NCBI GenBank assembly: GCA_024693845.1 | Contig: JAILKJ010000010.1 | Location: forward strand, 1-61,205 | Reading direction: 5' to 3' | DNA from: Lachnospiraceae bacterium | GTDB lineage: Bacteria; Bacillota; Clostridia; Lachnospirales; Lachnospiraceae | DNA length: 61,205 bases | Part shown: piece by piece, positions 44,212-53,415 of the stretch | Position numbering within the stretch: the first letter of the stretch is position 1 | How the letters are laid out: each line of letters opens with the position of its first letter | The notes under the pieces: generated by a model | The model's database searches: none | The model's input: only the letters and a program-made list of their open reading frames with translations | Told to the model about the DNA's origin: nothing | Position numbers and translations under genes: made by a program

Positions 44212-45075
44212 ATGACAACGAAAAAAGAAAAGCTGAACCTCATACCCATCACCGATCTTGCTGCGCCGGAGCTATCCGTATATGCCCATGCCACGGAGCA
44301 GGAACTGTTGCATTTCAACGAACCCGATCCGGGGATCTTCATTGCCGAGACCGCCAATGTCCTGATCCGGGCGCTCCACGCGGGATACCGGATCAGATCC
44401 GTTCTGGTGGAGGATCGCCGCTTCCAAACGGAAGCCCTGCCGGTTTTTGAGACGATAGAGGCACTTTACGGTGCCGGAGAACTTTGCTCTCTTCCCGTGT
44501 ATATGGCACCCCATGACGTCGTCAGTGACCTTACGGGCTACAACCTGGTAAGAGGTCTGTGGGCGGTGCTTGAAAGAAAGCCCCTGCCCGATGTCAGTAC
44601 TTTCTGCGAGGATAAAAACCGCATCGCAGTCCTGACGGATGTGGTGAATCCCACCAACGTGGGAGCCATCATCCGGTCCGCCGCAGCCCTGGGCATGGAG
44701 GGTGTGATCCTGACCTATCCTTCTGTCAGTCCCCTGACCAGAAGAGCTTCCCGGGTCAGCATGGGAACGGTATTCCAGATCCCTTGGACGATACTGCCAA
44801 AGGATGCCGATCCGGTATCCCTTCTCAAAGAAAACGGTTTTGAAACAGCGGCCATGGCACTGCGGGATAACTCCATCCCTCCCGATGATGCCGCCCTCGG
44901 ACAGGCCGAAAAGCTGGCGGTTTTTCTCGGCACGGAGGGAACGGGCCTTCCGGATGAGGTGATCGAAGCCTGCGATCACAAGGTGATGATCCCCATGGCT
45001 CACGGAGTAGATTCTTTAAATGTGGCCGCGGCCAGTGCGGTGATTTTCTGGGAACTTGCTAAAAAGCCTCTCTGA
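44212..45075 (+). CDS. TrmH-family (SpoU) RNA 2'-O-methyltransferase
   Basis: 287 residues. Variable N-terminal ~120 residues, then a SPOUT knot domain: IAVLTDVVNPTNVGAIIRSA (motif 1, Asn and Arg kept), LAVFLGTEGTGLPDEVIEAC (motif 2), VMIPMAHGVDSLNVAAASAVI (motif 3). Methylates a ribose in rRNA or tRNA with S-adenosylmethionine. Target unknown. 11 bases after the AGE gene; its stop codon lies inside the terminator hairpin. Confidence 0.93.
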   Translation: MTTKKEKLNLIPITDLAAPELSVYAHATEQELLHFNEPDPGIFIAETANVLIRALHAGYRIRSVLVEDRRFQTEALPVFETIEALYGAGELCSLPVYMAPHDVVSDLTGYNLVRGLWAVLERKPLPDVSTFCEDKNRIAVLTDVVNPTNVGAIIRSAAALGMEGVILTYPSVSPLTRRASRVSMGTVFQIPWTILPKDADPVSLLKENGFETAAMALRDNSIPPDDAALGQAEKLAVFLGTEGTGLPDEVIEACDHKVMIPMAHGVDSLNVAAASAVIFWELAKKPL

Positions 45076-45099
45076 TGTTATATCAGAGAGGCTTTTTTT
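45061..45099. terminator. Bidirectional terminator between the TrmH-type and GH43 genes
   Basis: AAAAAGCCTCTCTGAT-gtta-TATCAGAGAGGCTTTTTTT: an 11-13-bp stem with T-runs on both strands. It ends the plus-strand operon (with the stop TGA at 45073-45075 inside the stem) and the minus-strand GH43 gene ending at 45107. Confidence 0.95.
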
Positions 45100-45106
45100 G
45101 AATGTC

Positions 45107-46084
45107 TCATTTCTTGTGATCGTAGGGGAAGATGGTCTGGATCGTTCCGTCGGGATTGTACTTCAACTCCGTGTACTTAACACATCTTCTGTGATTGATA
45201 CCGTTAGAGAATTCACAGTCATGGTAGAACAGATACCATTTACCGTGATATTCAATGATGGAGTGATGGGTCGTCCAGCCGATCACCGGCTCCATGATCC
45301 GTCCTCTGTAGGTGAAGGGACCCTCCGGCGACTGGGATGTTGCATACACAAGGTAATGGGTGGTACCGGTGGAATAAGAAAGATAATACAGACCATTGTA
45401 TTTGTGCATCCAGGGTCCCTCAAAATACCTTCTCTCCTCATCTCCCGCCTTAAGAGGCTCCCCGTTCTCGTCCACGATGGAAACCATCTTCGGAGGATTC
45501 TTAAAGCCTTTCATGTCATCGGTAAGCTCAGCAAAGTACGGGCCCAGGGCTGCTGCATCTGCCGGGATCTCATCGGGATTCTCCACAAAAGAACCGGTCT
45601 GCCATTTTTCCAGCTGACCGCCCCAGAGGCCGCCGTTGTACATGTAGTAGCGTCCGTCATCATCCATCAGAACGCAGGGATCGATGCTCATGCTGCCGGC
45701 CATATAATCCGGCTCTGCCTTGAAAGGTCCCACAGGGCTGTCACTGATGGCAACGCCGATCCTGAAGATCCCTTCCTTGTCCCTTGCGGGATAGTACAGA
45801 TAATATTTGCCGTCCTTGCAGACGCAATCCGGTGCCCACATCTGCTTGCTCACCCAGGGAATGTCTCTCATATGGATCGCTTCCCCGTTGTCCACGCAAT
45901 CCGAATCCAGATCATCCAGGGACAGTACATGATAGTCCTCCATCAGATACTCTCCGCCCTCATCGTCGTCCTCTCCGTCATGAGCCAGGTCATGAGACGG
46001 ATAAACATAGATCTTGTCATTGAATACATGTGCGGAAGGATCCGCGGTAAAAATGTGGGTTACCAAAGGTTCTCTCTGTTTCAT
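45107..46084 (-). CDS. Glycoside hydrolase family 43 protein, intracellular
   Basis: 325 residues, five-bladed beta-propeller of GH43-type arabinofuranosidases/xylosidases. Catalytic acids visible: Asp15 in TADPSAHVF, Asp135 in MSIDPCVLM (pKa modulator) and Glu222 in RYFEGPWMHKYN (general acid). WAPDCV and the internal repeats GKYYLYY, GRYYMYN, GLYYLSY and GKWYLFYHD mark the blades. No signal peptide, so it would act on imported oligosaccharides. It lies 48 bases after the EAL gene on the same strand and ends in a strong terminator. Exact substrate uncertain. Confidence 0.92.
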   Translation of the reverse strand: MKQREPLVTHIFTADPSAHVFNDKIYVYPSHDLAHDGEDDDEGGEYLMEDYHVLSLDDLDSDCVDNGEAIHMRDIPWVSKQMWAPDCVCKDGKYYLYYPARDKEGIFRIGVAISDSPVGPFKAEPDYMAGSMSIDPCVLMDDDGRYYMYNGGLWGGQLEKWQTGSFVENPDEIPADAAALGPYFAELTDDMKGFKNPPKMVSIVDENGEPLKAGDEERRYFEGPWMHKYNGLYYLSYSTGTTHYLVYATSQSPEGPFTYRGRIMEPVIGWTTHHSIIEYHGKWYLFYHDCEFSNGINHRRCVKYTELKYNPDGTIQTIFPYDHKK

Positions 46085-46132
46085 TTCTTTCCTCCGTTCA
46101 TTATTGTCGCTATATATCTTAAAGGGTGTCTT

Positions 46133-49100
46133 TTATAAGACTTCCTTAAGCGCCGTTTCATAGATGCTCTCTTCCGTCACCTTCTCATCCCCGATGATTT
46201 TATAGGACATCTTAAGACGAAGGGTAACGGTTTTGTCCTTGACCTGACGGATGGAACCGATGACCATACGGATCTCCTCCACCAGTCCCTGGATCTGCAG
46301 CCAGTCTCCCGTAGGCACGATCAGGGCAAATACAGAATCCTTTGTTCTGGCAATGGCGGCGTTTTTACCGGCGATCTCTTTAAGTCGGGAGGCGATCTGT
46401 CTTAAAACCTCTCCCGCGATCTGCTCGTCGTAGGTAGTCTCTATCCTCTCATGGGCCGTATTGTTCAAAAGGATCAGGCCGTACTCTTTTCCTTCCGACC
46501 GGTGCTTCTTCCCGAACTCCGAAAGGGAATCCTTAAATGCCCGTTCATTCAGCAGTCCCGTCATCTTGTCGGTGCGGATGGATCTCTGTTTCTGCGACAT
46601 CTTGCGACGTTCCAGGTTCAGATCCTCGAAACGACCCAGAATACCTATGATCTTGCCATTATCATACAGCGGCATCCTGGTACAGACCACATCCTGAACC
46701 TCTCCGTCCACGATCACATGGATCGGCTGATCCTGATGCTTGGTTCCCTTCGAAAGGATATTCTCTTCCAGGCGGGCGATCTCGTCACTGTCCGCAAGCC
46801 ATCCCAGCTCTTCCTCCGTCTTTCCGATGATCTGCTCCTCATCCTTGATCCCGAAGTAATCCAGAACAGATTTGCTGACACCCCGGAATCTGCGGTCCGT
46901 ATCCTTCCAGAAGAACATGAGCCTGGATTTCCATAGGATATTGTCCCAGATATCATAGTATTCCTGCTTCTTGGATTCACTTCCGCCGGCACTTTTGCCG
47001 TCTTCTTCGGCACTTTCCTTATCCGGAAGAACATAGGGCTTCATGCAATAAAGGTATTCCACGTCACTGACGGCAGGGATCCGCATGAGCAGGATCTCAT
47101 CCTGTCTGTAGCTTCCGTCCTTCTGTTTGAACTGAAAAATATCCGCCAAAAATCCTTTTTCGGAAGTATCGATCCTGTGCTGCAAAGTGTCCAGATCCAT
47201 AAAACGGACATATCGTTCCCGGTCCGCCGGTAAAATGATTTCATTCGCAAGATAGGTAAGCCCCTCACGCAGCTTCCTGAGGCCGCTTGATCCCGCCTTT
47301 GCATATTTCAGATTACCCAAAAGCGGGGATATGGTATTCTCATTCGGCTTCACCCAAAGGACAAGCTCAAAGAGATGATTTAGCTCGATCAACTTGGAAT
47401 CCAGCCTCTCCACCGCGGACTTGGCCACATCCTTCGACAGGTTCAAAAGGGAACCTTTGATCACGGCCCGTCCCTTATTCCTTGCGATGACCTGTCCCGT
47501 AAAGCACAGATAGTTTCCGTTGCCGGTATAGTAGAAGGTTTCCTGCTTTCCCGATTTTTTGATCTGATCGGCGAATTTCCGGTATTCGTCAAGGAGCCGG
47601 GAGGCTGTCTGATAGATCCTTCTGTCGATCTCCTCCAGATCCAGGTCCAGTTCCTCTTCGGAAAAGATCTGCCTTCTGTAGGCCCTGTTCATATAAAGTG
47701 TCCTGAAATTCTCGCCGTCATCCTCAATGATCTCCAGAGGCGTATCCGTATCCCGGATCGTCAGGCCGGCGATCTCATAAAACTGCCGCCAGGATCTGGT
47801 TTCGGAAGCGATCTGCTTCTCTTCCAGATGAACCAGAACATCCTTTACCGGCTCGGGTTTTCCGTAATAGTAGCCCTGGATCATACCGCAGCCGATATCC
47901 CGCAGGAAGTCCAGCTGCTCCCTGGTCTCCACACCTTCTGCCAGTGTTTTCATGCCCACGTCCTTGGCCATGGAAACCGTAGCCCGCATGATCCGCTTGG
48001 ACTTATCATTAAAGGGCGTCAGGAAACGCATATCCATCTTAAGGGTATCAAAATGATAATCCTTTAGCATCGTCAGGGAGGAATAACCGCTGCCGAAATC
48101 ATCCATCCAGATTTCAAAGCCCGCATCCCTGAACCGTTTGATCACATCCACCATCAGATTCTCATCCGATGCGATCATGCTCTCGGTGATCTCGATATGG
48201 ATAAAATCTCTGGGAATATCGTATTTATCTACTGCCTTTTCCACTATGCTTACCATGTCACAGAGGACAAAGTCCAGGCGGGAAAAATTCACCGATACAG
48301 GTACCACGGGCACTCCGGCTTCGACGCGCTCACGAATGTCCTGACAGACCTTCTCCACCACGTAGGCGTCCACCTTGTGGATCAGATGCTCCTTCTCCAG
48401 CGTCTCGATAAACTCATTGGGAGGCAGGAAGCCGATCTCAGGATCGATCCAGCGGGTCAGCGACTCCATGCCGCAGAGTTCACCGGTCAGGGAACGGATC
48501 ACCGGCTGATAATATACCTTGAGCCAGCCCTTTTCCAGTGCCTCCTCCAGCTTCCTGATAATATATTCCTTCGTCATCACCTGCTTGGCCAGACGGAAGG
48601 AATACTCCGTGATATCGGTCTTCAGGTCGTATTTGATAAAATCACAGGTCATCTTGGCCATGGAGATTGCTTCCTCCAGGTCCAGATCCTGCCCGGTTTC
48701 AAACACGTAAACCCCGAATTTGCCGATGAGATTGTAATGATCACGGTAAGCCTCGTCAAACTTTCGCTTGACTTCCTGCAGGCCTTTCATGACATCCTTT
48801 GATTTTTGGAAAAGTGCAAAATGGTCATCAGCGATCCTGGCTATAACGGCTCTGGGAAACTGCTCTCGCAAAAGCTCTGCCATCTCTTTCAGGCATTCAT
48901 CTCCCTTTACACTTCCGCGTTCGATATTTAAAAACTTGAAATTAACCAGATTGATGTAGACAATGGCACAGGGTTCGCCTTCCTTTTTGGAATAGCGTTT
49001 ATACCTGGCCTTGACGTTCTTGGAAAAGGAGATCTTGGTGAACAGACCGGTTACATTATCATACTCAAAAGCAGTATCCTCCAGTCTGTGCAGGAACATC

Positions 49101-49471
49101 CAGGCATAGATCAAAGTCCCCTCGATCTCGTCCTCGAAAATGCTCCAATGATTCACGACGCGGACATTTTTCCCGGATTTGGTACAGATGGAATAGAAAA
49201 CATAGCCGGATCTCTGATTCTTCTCATTGATCTGCGCCATAAGGTCTTCAATGACCTCTTCTCTTTGCAGCGGATTGATAAGGCCGTCATAATGTCCCTG
49301 AACATATTCCGCAAAATCCTGAGGATCGTCGCATTCATAAAAACGCACGATACTGTCGTTGACAAAGATGAGTTCCCTCTCATCGTCCGCTCTGAAGATC
49401 ACCGATCCGGCATTGAACAGGTTCCCGAAATTCGGAACCAGTCTCGCCATCTTGCTTCCCTCATTAACCAT
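46133..49471 (-). CDS. PAS-degenerate GGDEF-EAL-PAS-degenerate GGDEF signalling protein
   Basis: 1112 residues, cytoplasmic. PAS-like ~15-125. GGDEF-like ~135-300 with ARIADDHF (213-218) in place of GGDEF. EAL ~305-550 keeping catalytic features (GMESLTRW with ESL for EAL at 336-338, HIEITES, MDDFGSGYSSL, KMDMRFL, LAEGVET). Residues ~560-760 are PAS-like with a helical part. A clear PAS at ~830-935 (RLMFFWKDTDRRFRGVSKSV) precedes a second worn GGDEF (~938-1110, TKDSVFAL at the signature). Expected: a c-di-GMP phosphodiesterase without cyclase activity. ATG at 49471 follows GGGAGGGGACGACAG. Confidence 0.92.
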   Translation of the reverse strand: MVNEGSKMARLVPNFGNLFNAGSVIFRADDERELIFVNDSIVRFYECDDPQDFAEYVQGHYDGLINPLQREEVIEDLMAQINEKNQRSGYVFYSICTKSGKNVRVVNHWSIFEDEIEGTLIYAWMFLHRLEDTAFEYDNVTGLFTKISFSKNVKARYKRYSKKEGEPCAIVYINLVNFKFLNIERGSVKGDECLKEMAELLREQFPRAVIARIADDHFALFQKSKDVMKGLQEVKRKFDEAYRDHYNLIGKFGVYVFETGQDLDLEEAISMAKMTCDFIKYDLKTDITEYSFRLAKQVMTKEYIIRKLEEALEKGWLKVYYQPVIRSLTGELCGMESLTRWIDPEIGFLPPNEFIETLEKEHLIHKVDAYVVEKVCQDIRERVEAGVPVVPVSVNFSRLDFVLCDMVSIVEKAVDKYDIPRDFIHIEITESMIASDENLMVDVIKRFRDAGFEIWMDDFGSGYSSLTMLKDYHFDTLKMDMRFLTPFNDKSKRIMRATVSMAKDVGMKTLAEGVETREQLDFLRDIGCGMIQGYYYGKPEPVKDVLVHLEEKQIASETRSWRQFYEIAGLTIRDTDTPLEIIEDDGENFRTLYMNRAYRRQIFSEEELDLDLEEIDRRIYQTASRLLDEYRKFADQIKKSGKQETFYYTGNGNYLCFTGQVIARNKGRAVIKGSLLNLSKDVAKSAVERLDSKLIELNHLFELVLWVKPNENTISPLLGNLKYAKAGSSGLRKLREGLTYLANEIILPADRERYVRFMDLDTLQHRIDTSEKGFLADIFQFKQKDGSYRQDEILLMRIPAVSDVEYLYCMKPYVLPDKESAEEDGKSAGGSESKKQEYYDIWDNILWKSRLMFFWKDTDRRFRGVSKSVLDYFGIKDEEQIIGKTEEELGWLADSDEIARLEENILSKGTKHQDQPIHVIVDGEVQDVVCTRMPLYDNGKIIGILGRFEDLNLERRKMSQKQRSIRTDKMTGLLNERAFKDSLSEFGKKHRSEGKEYGLILLNNTAHERIETTYDEQIAGEVLRQIASRLKEIAGKNAAIARTKDSVFALIVPTGDWLQIQGLVEEIRMVIGSIRQVKDKTVTLRLKMSYKIIGDEKVTEESIYETALKEVL

Positions 49472-49632
49472 CTGTCGTCCCCTCCCGCTCCGCCTTTGGT
49501 AATGGTACTGGTGACAATAGCGTTATATACTTAATATTTTAAATGATTCTGAGAATATATCAAGCAATTTATGGTGCAAAAACGCTCCGTATATACTATT
49601 ATGGTTGATATAGCAACGAAGGGAAACGGAAG
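49472..49632. other. Divergent intergenic region, EAL gene / MATE gene
   Basis: 161 AT-rich bases separating oppositely oriented genes, so it must hold two promoters. The best plus-strand candidate is TATACT at 49592-49597 with a poor TTATGG 17 bases upstream. No clear minus-strand pair and no repeat or operator were found. Confidence 0.3.
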
Positions 49633-50988
49633 ATGAAGGATAAGAAATTCCTGTTTGAAGAGGATAAAGTCTGGCACGCCCTTGCCGTAATGGCTTTGCC
49701 GGCCATAGCCAGCCAGCTGATCGCTCTTGTTTACAATATCGCGGACACCTGGTTTGTGGGAAGGACCAATGATCCGTATATGGTGGCAGCCTGCTCGCTG
49801 GTGCTGCCCGTTTACATGATCACCATAGTCATCTCCAACATTTTCGGGACCGGTGGAGGAACCCTGATCGCAAGACTGATCGGATGCGGTCAGGAGGAAG
49901 AAGCCTCCCGGGTATCGGCTTCCTGTATCAGGATGTCACTGTGCTGGGCAGGTGTTTTTTCCCTGCTCTGTCTTATCACGATGAAGCCGCTGCTCATTTT
50001 TCTCGGGGCCTCTGAAAACGTGCTGGGCTACGCCGTGCAGTACATGATCTTTGTGGTCATAATCGGAGGGATACCAATGATCCTGACCAGTACGCTCTCT
50101 TCCATGCTGCGCAGCATCGGTCTTTCCTCAAAAGCCTCCTTCGGTCTGGGTATGGGAGGGATTTTAAACATCGCACTGGACCCGCTGTTCATGTTTGTCA
50201 TCCTTCCGGACGGGAAACAGGTCATGGGGGCAGCACTGGCAACCATGCTCAGCAATATGGCGGTGCTTCTATATTTCATCTTCGTGTATAAGAAGGCAAG
50301 CCGTGAAACGGTTCTGCGGGCCTATTTTAACGGGGAGAAACCTTCGAAGAAATCCATGTCCGCCATTTTCGGTGTGGGCATTCCCGCGGCGACGGGGATA
50401 TTCCTCTTTGACCTTTGCAATATCGTCATCAACCGTCTGGCGGCTTCCTACGGAGATAAACAACTGGCGGCCATCGGCATCGTATTGAAGGTGGAACGGC
50501 TTCCGCTGAATATCGGTGTCGGGATCTGTATGGGTATGGTGCCGCTTCTGGCTTACAGCTACTCGGCTAAGAATATCAAACGAATGGATTCCATCTTCCT
50601 CTTCGGCAGGGCGGTGGGAGTACTGATCGGACTGATCTGTGTGGCGCTGTACTACGTGTTTGCCCCCGTGGTCATGCAGTCCTTTATTGCCGATGCCGAC
50701 ACCGTGCTTTACGGGACTCAGTTCCTTCGGGCGCGCTGCTTTGCGACGCCGCTGATGTTTTTGTGCTTTTCCATGGTGCATTTCACCCAGGCCATCGGAA
50801 GAGGAAAAGAGTCCTTTTGGCTGGCAGTGATCCGACAGATCGTGTTTAATATCCCGCTTCTGTTCCTGCTCAGCAGCCTGTTGGGCATGACGGGCGTTGT
50901 GTGGACCCAGGCCATCGCCGATCTGTTTACGGCTATCGTTTCCTACATCATCTACGCAAGGATCCGAAAGCAGGAAGGATGGCGCTAA
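49633..50988 (+). CDS. MATE family efflux transporter
   Basis: 451 residues, 12 membrane helices. MATE/NorM-DinF pattern: MALPAIASQLIALVYNIADTWFVG, IFGTGGGTLIARLIG, LSSMLRSIG, YGDKQLAAIGIVLKVERLP, YSYSAKNIKRM. H+- or Na+-driven export of cationic drugs or metabolites; substrate unknown. ATG at 49633 after GGAAACGGAAG. Its TAA overlaps the ATG of the next gene (TAATG), so the two are co-expressed. Confidence 0.95.
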   Translation: MKDKKFLFEEDKVWHALAVMALPAIASQLIALVYNIADTWFVGRTNDPYMVAACSLVLPVYMITIVISNIFGTGGGTLIARLIGCGQEEEASRVSASCIRMSLCWAGVFSLLCLITMKPLLIFLGASENVLGYAVQYMIFVVIIGGIPMILTSTLSSMLRSIGLSSKASFGLGMGGILNIALDPLFMFVILPDGKQVMGAALATMLSNMAVLLYFIFVYKKASRETVLRAYFNGEKPSKKSMSAIFGVGIPAATGIFLFDLCNIVINRLAASYGDKQLAAIGIVLKVERLPLNIGVGICMGMVPLLAYSYSAKNIKRMDSIFLFGRAVGVLIGLICVALYYVFAPVVMQSFIADADTVLYGTQFLRARCFATPLMFLCFSMVHFTQAIGRGKESFWLAVIRQIVFNIPLLFLLSSLLGMTGVVWTQAIADLFTAIVSYIIYARIRKQEGWR

Positions 50989-51653
50989 TGGAGAAATACT
51001 TATACAACGATCCCCTGGACTTTCTGATCAACACCCAGATGGAAAAAGTGAAATTTGAAACCTATCGGGTATCCTCGCAGCTGGAAAGCGTGAACAAGCG
51101 GCTTTACCTGATACACGACGAAGGAAAGATCAACCTGCTTCTCTTCGCGGGGATCTTCCTTGTCTATGGCATATCCTTTGCCGGTCTGCAATCCTATTCC
51201 GTTATCTGCAGACTGATCTTCGCAGTGCCTTATAACCTGTCCCTGTTTGCCCTCATTTTTCTCACCCCGGTTCTGATCTATAAATCGCTGAACGCATTTT
51301 TTCTGTATTACCTGAATCTCCACTCCCCCCGTTATGTACAGCTGATGAAGAAGATGGGGATCCGGACCTACGAGGAAGAAAGAAGGGACTGCGTAAGGAT
51401 CCTTACAAGATATGAATCCTACATGAAACAGCTGGAAGAATGGAAGGAATCCAATTCGGAGGGTAAGCTTTTGCTAACCGAGCAGGAGCTTCTTGAAGAG
51501 TTTGAAAAAATGGATCTTACTACCCAGATCCCCGTCACCAACCCCCACAGCGGCAAACTGGCCTCTTTCACTAAGGCCGTGACCGTGATCATGTGGTTCC
51601 TTCCCCTTATTGTGGCGATCATAGCCATCATCAAACTCGCCCAGGGTATGTAA
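50988..51653 (+). CDS. Membrane protein of unknown function coupled to the MATE gene
   Basis: 221 residues from the ATG at 50988, which overlaps the MATE stop and has AAGGA at eight bases. I do not recognise the family. Visible: a charged N-terminus (NDPLDFLINTQMEKVKFET), two membrane helices (~42-62 and ~78-105), a cytoplasmic-type charged stretch ~110-190 with Glu/Lys-rich helices, and a C-terminal helix (~195-218, VIMWFLPLIVAIIAIIKLA). Translational coupling to a MATE pump suggests an accessory or assembly role, but that is only inference. Confidence 0.75.
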   Translation: MEKYLYNDPLDFLINTQMEKVKFETYRVSSQLESVNKRLYLIHDEGKINLLLFAGIFLVYGISFAGLQSYSVICRLIFAVPYNLSLFALIFLTPVLIYKSLNAFFLYYLNLHSPRYVQLMKKMGIRTYEEERRDCVRILTRYESYMKQLEEWKESNSEGKLLLTEQELLEEFEKMDLTTQIPVTNPHSGKLASFTKAVTVIMWFLPLIVAIIAIIKLAQGM

Positions 51654-51687
51654 AGCAGGTTATGAAAAAAAAATAAATCTTGGGGGT

Positions 51688-51714
51688 TAACACTTTCCTA
51701 TGATCTGTCGATAT
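51688..51714 (+). promoter_or_regulatory. Sigma-D (sigma-28)-like promoter of the DUF6033-like gene
   Basis: TAAC (51688-51691), 15 bases, GTCGATAT (51707-51714), against the flagellar sigma-D consensus TAAA-N15-GCCGATAA. It lies 77 bases before the start codon. No good sigma-A promoter is visible in the 51654-51790 gap. Confidence 0.55.
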
Positions 51715-51790
51715 ACCAAATGAGATGACCTTGTTTATCTCAGTAACACGTTGAAACGGAATTCAATGTACACTACAAGGAGGTAGAAAA

Positions 51791-52684
51791 ATGGCAGGTA
51801 TTTTTGGTGTGTCTGCTTATCAGCAGATCGATCAAACCCGGGAAGCCGCATTAGCAGCAGCTAACCGGGCAAATCAGTCATCCGTTTCCAAAACGGATCC
51901 CGTCAATTCCGTAAAAGATCCGCCCTCTTCCAGGATCAAAACCAAAGAGTGGTCTCCCATCGATACAGGCAGCTCGCTTGTACCCCGGAAAACAGAGTAC
52001 GGATACACCATCGGCAATGTTCAGCTTTCGGACGCGGCTAAGGATTATTATGACCAGCTGAAGTCAAAGTTCGGAAACATGGAATTCATTGCGGTGAGCA
52101 AAGACATGAAGGCGCAGGTACAAAAGCATGCGGCTTCCTATGGCAATGCGAACAAAGTGGTGGTGCTGATGGATGAGGAGAAGCTTGAGCGGATGGCTAC
52201 GGATCCGGCTTACCGGAAAAAGTACGAGGGCATCATCGCCATGTCCGAGCAAAAGCTCAAGAATGCCAAGAACGGTCTGGCAAGCACAGGCGCAAATGTG
52301 AAAAACTTCGGAATGTCCGTGGATTCAGGCGGCAAAGAAAGCTTTTTCGCTACGGTGGATAAAACTTCGGAGATCCAGAAGATGCGGATCGCGAAGAAAA
52401 CCGCCGAAAAGAGAGCCGATAAGGCCAGAGAAAAGAAGAAGGCAGAGAAAGAGGCTTTCAAAGAACGGATCGAAAAGAAACGGGAAGAGAAAGCCGAGGA
52501 AAAGGAAGCCGAAGAAATCGCCCAAGAGGCAAAAGAGATCGAAAAGGAATATGTGACCTTCGAGGCACCTTCCCTGGAATCCCTTCTGTCAAGGGTCAGC
52601 TCTTATTCTTTCGAAAACGCCGAGGAACGCGTCATGACCGATGCGGAAAAAATGCAGGGCACACAGATCGATTACAAAGGCTGA
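51791..52684 (+). CDS. DUF6033-like family protein
   Basis: 297 residues, no signal peptide or membrane segment. Residues ~70-200 form the recognisable domain: GNVQLSDAAKDYYDQLKSKF, NMEFIAVSKDMKAQVQKHAA, KVVVLMDEEKLERMATD, YRKKYEGIIAMSEQKL, and SGGKESFFATVDKTS. I match this from memory to DUF6033, a Lachnospiraceae family of unknown function. Residues ~200-255 are a long Lys/Glu/Arg/Ala-rich coiled coil; the last ~40 are Ser/Glu-rich. Strong ribosome site AAGGAGG. The sigma-D-like promoter hints at expression with flagellar or chemotaxis genes. Followed by a bidirectional terminator. Confidence 0.85.
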   Translation: MAGIFGVSAYQQIDQTREAALAAANRANQSSVSKTDPVNSVKDPPSSRIKTKEWSPIDTGSSLVPRKTEYGYTIGNVQLSDAAKDYYDQLKSKFGNMEFIAVSKDMKAQVQKHAASYGNANKVVVLMDEEKLERMATDPAYRKKYEGIIAMSEQKLKNAKNGLASTGANVKNFGMSVDSGGKESFFATVDKTSEIQKMRIAKKTAEKRADKAREKKKAEKEAFKERIEKKREEKAEEKEAEEIAQEAKEIEKEYVTFEAPSLESLLSRVSSYSFENAEERVMTDAEKMQGTQIDYKG

Positions 52685-52693
52685 GCCTAAAGC

Positions 52694-52734
52694 AAAAAAA
52701 TGCCCCTCCGATTCACATCGGAGGGGTGTTTTTT
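52694..52734. terminator. Bidirectional terminator between the DUF6033-like and rubredoxin genes
   Basis: Stem CCCCTCCGAT/ATCGGAGGGG (52703-52712 and 52717-52726) with loop TCAC, T-run 52729-52734 on the plus strand and A-run 52694-52700 serving the minus strand. The two convergent genes end on either side. Confidence 0.95.
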
Positions 52735-53356
52735 ACTTCGTGACCTTTTCAAAATCAGCCTTCGGGTGTTTGCAGATCGGACAGATGAAATCATCCGGCA
52801 GATCCTCTCCCACATATTCGTATCCGCAAATCTTGCAGCGCCAGATCGTCTCCCCGGTCTTGGTCTGCCCCACGGCCTCCGGCTGGGGTTTGATATTGGA
52901 CTGATAGTAAGCGTAGGTTGCGGAAGCCGCATCGGAAAGCACATCCATATCCGTCACCTGTGCGATAAACAGGGTATGACTGCTAAGCTCTACCTGCTGC
53001 GTGATCTTTGCCGACAAAAAGGCATTAGTACCTTTCGTAACATAGGTAAGTCCGTTGGCGGAACGTTCATAGTCCGCAAATCCCGCATACTTGTCCACAT
53101 TTCTGCCGGACTGGAAACCGAAGCGCTTGAACAGTTCAAAATCCGCCTCCTCACTGATCACGGAAATATTGAAGATCCCCGCTTCCTTCATCAGCTCATT
53201 GGTGTAATTGGCACGATTAACGGCCAGGGCGATCTGATTCGGATCGCTGGTCACCTGAATGGCGGTGTTGGTGATACAGCCGTTGTCCTTATCCCCCACC
53301 TTTGTGGATACTACAAATAATCCGTAAGACAGTGCATACATAGCTTTCGTGTTCAT
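52733..53356 (-). CDS. hrb: High-molecular-weight rubredoxin (flavin reductase-rubredoxin fusion)
   Basis: 207 residues. Residues ~1-150 are an FMN-binding flavin-reductase-like domain (ALSYGLFVVSTKVGDKDNGC, NTAIQVTSDPNQIALAVN, SANGLTYVTKGTNAFLSAKI). Residues ~165-207 are a rubredoxin with both metal knuckles, WRCKICGYEYVGEDLPDDF and CPICKHPKADFE. In anaerobes such Hrb proteins pass electrons from NAD(P)H to flavodiiron proteins or similar partners to reduce O2, NO or peroxide. ATG at 53356 follows AAAGGAGGGTACGGACT. Symbol by family. Confidence 0.93.
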   Translation of the reverse strand: MNTKAMYALSYGLFVVSTKVGDKDNGCITNTAIQVTSDPNQIALAVNRANYTNELMKEAGIFNISVISEEADFELFKRFGFQSGRNVDKYAGFADYERSANGLTYVTKGTNAFLSAKITQQVELSSHTLFIAQVTDMDVLSDAASATYAYYQSNIKPQPEAVGQTKTGETIWRCKICGYEYVGEDLPDDFICPICKHPKADFEKVTK

Positions 53357-53415
53357 AGTCCGTACCCTCCTTTTGTTTTCGCTTTTATATCCCTGTTCAT
53401 CTCCGTCTGACCATA

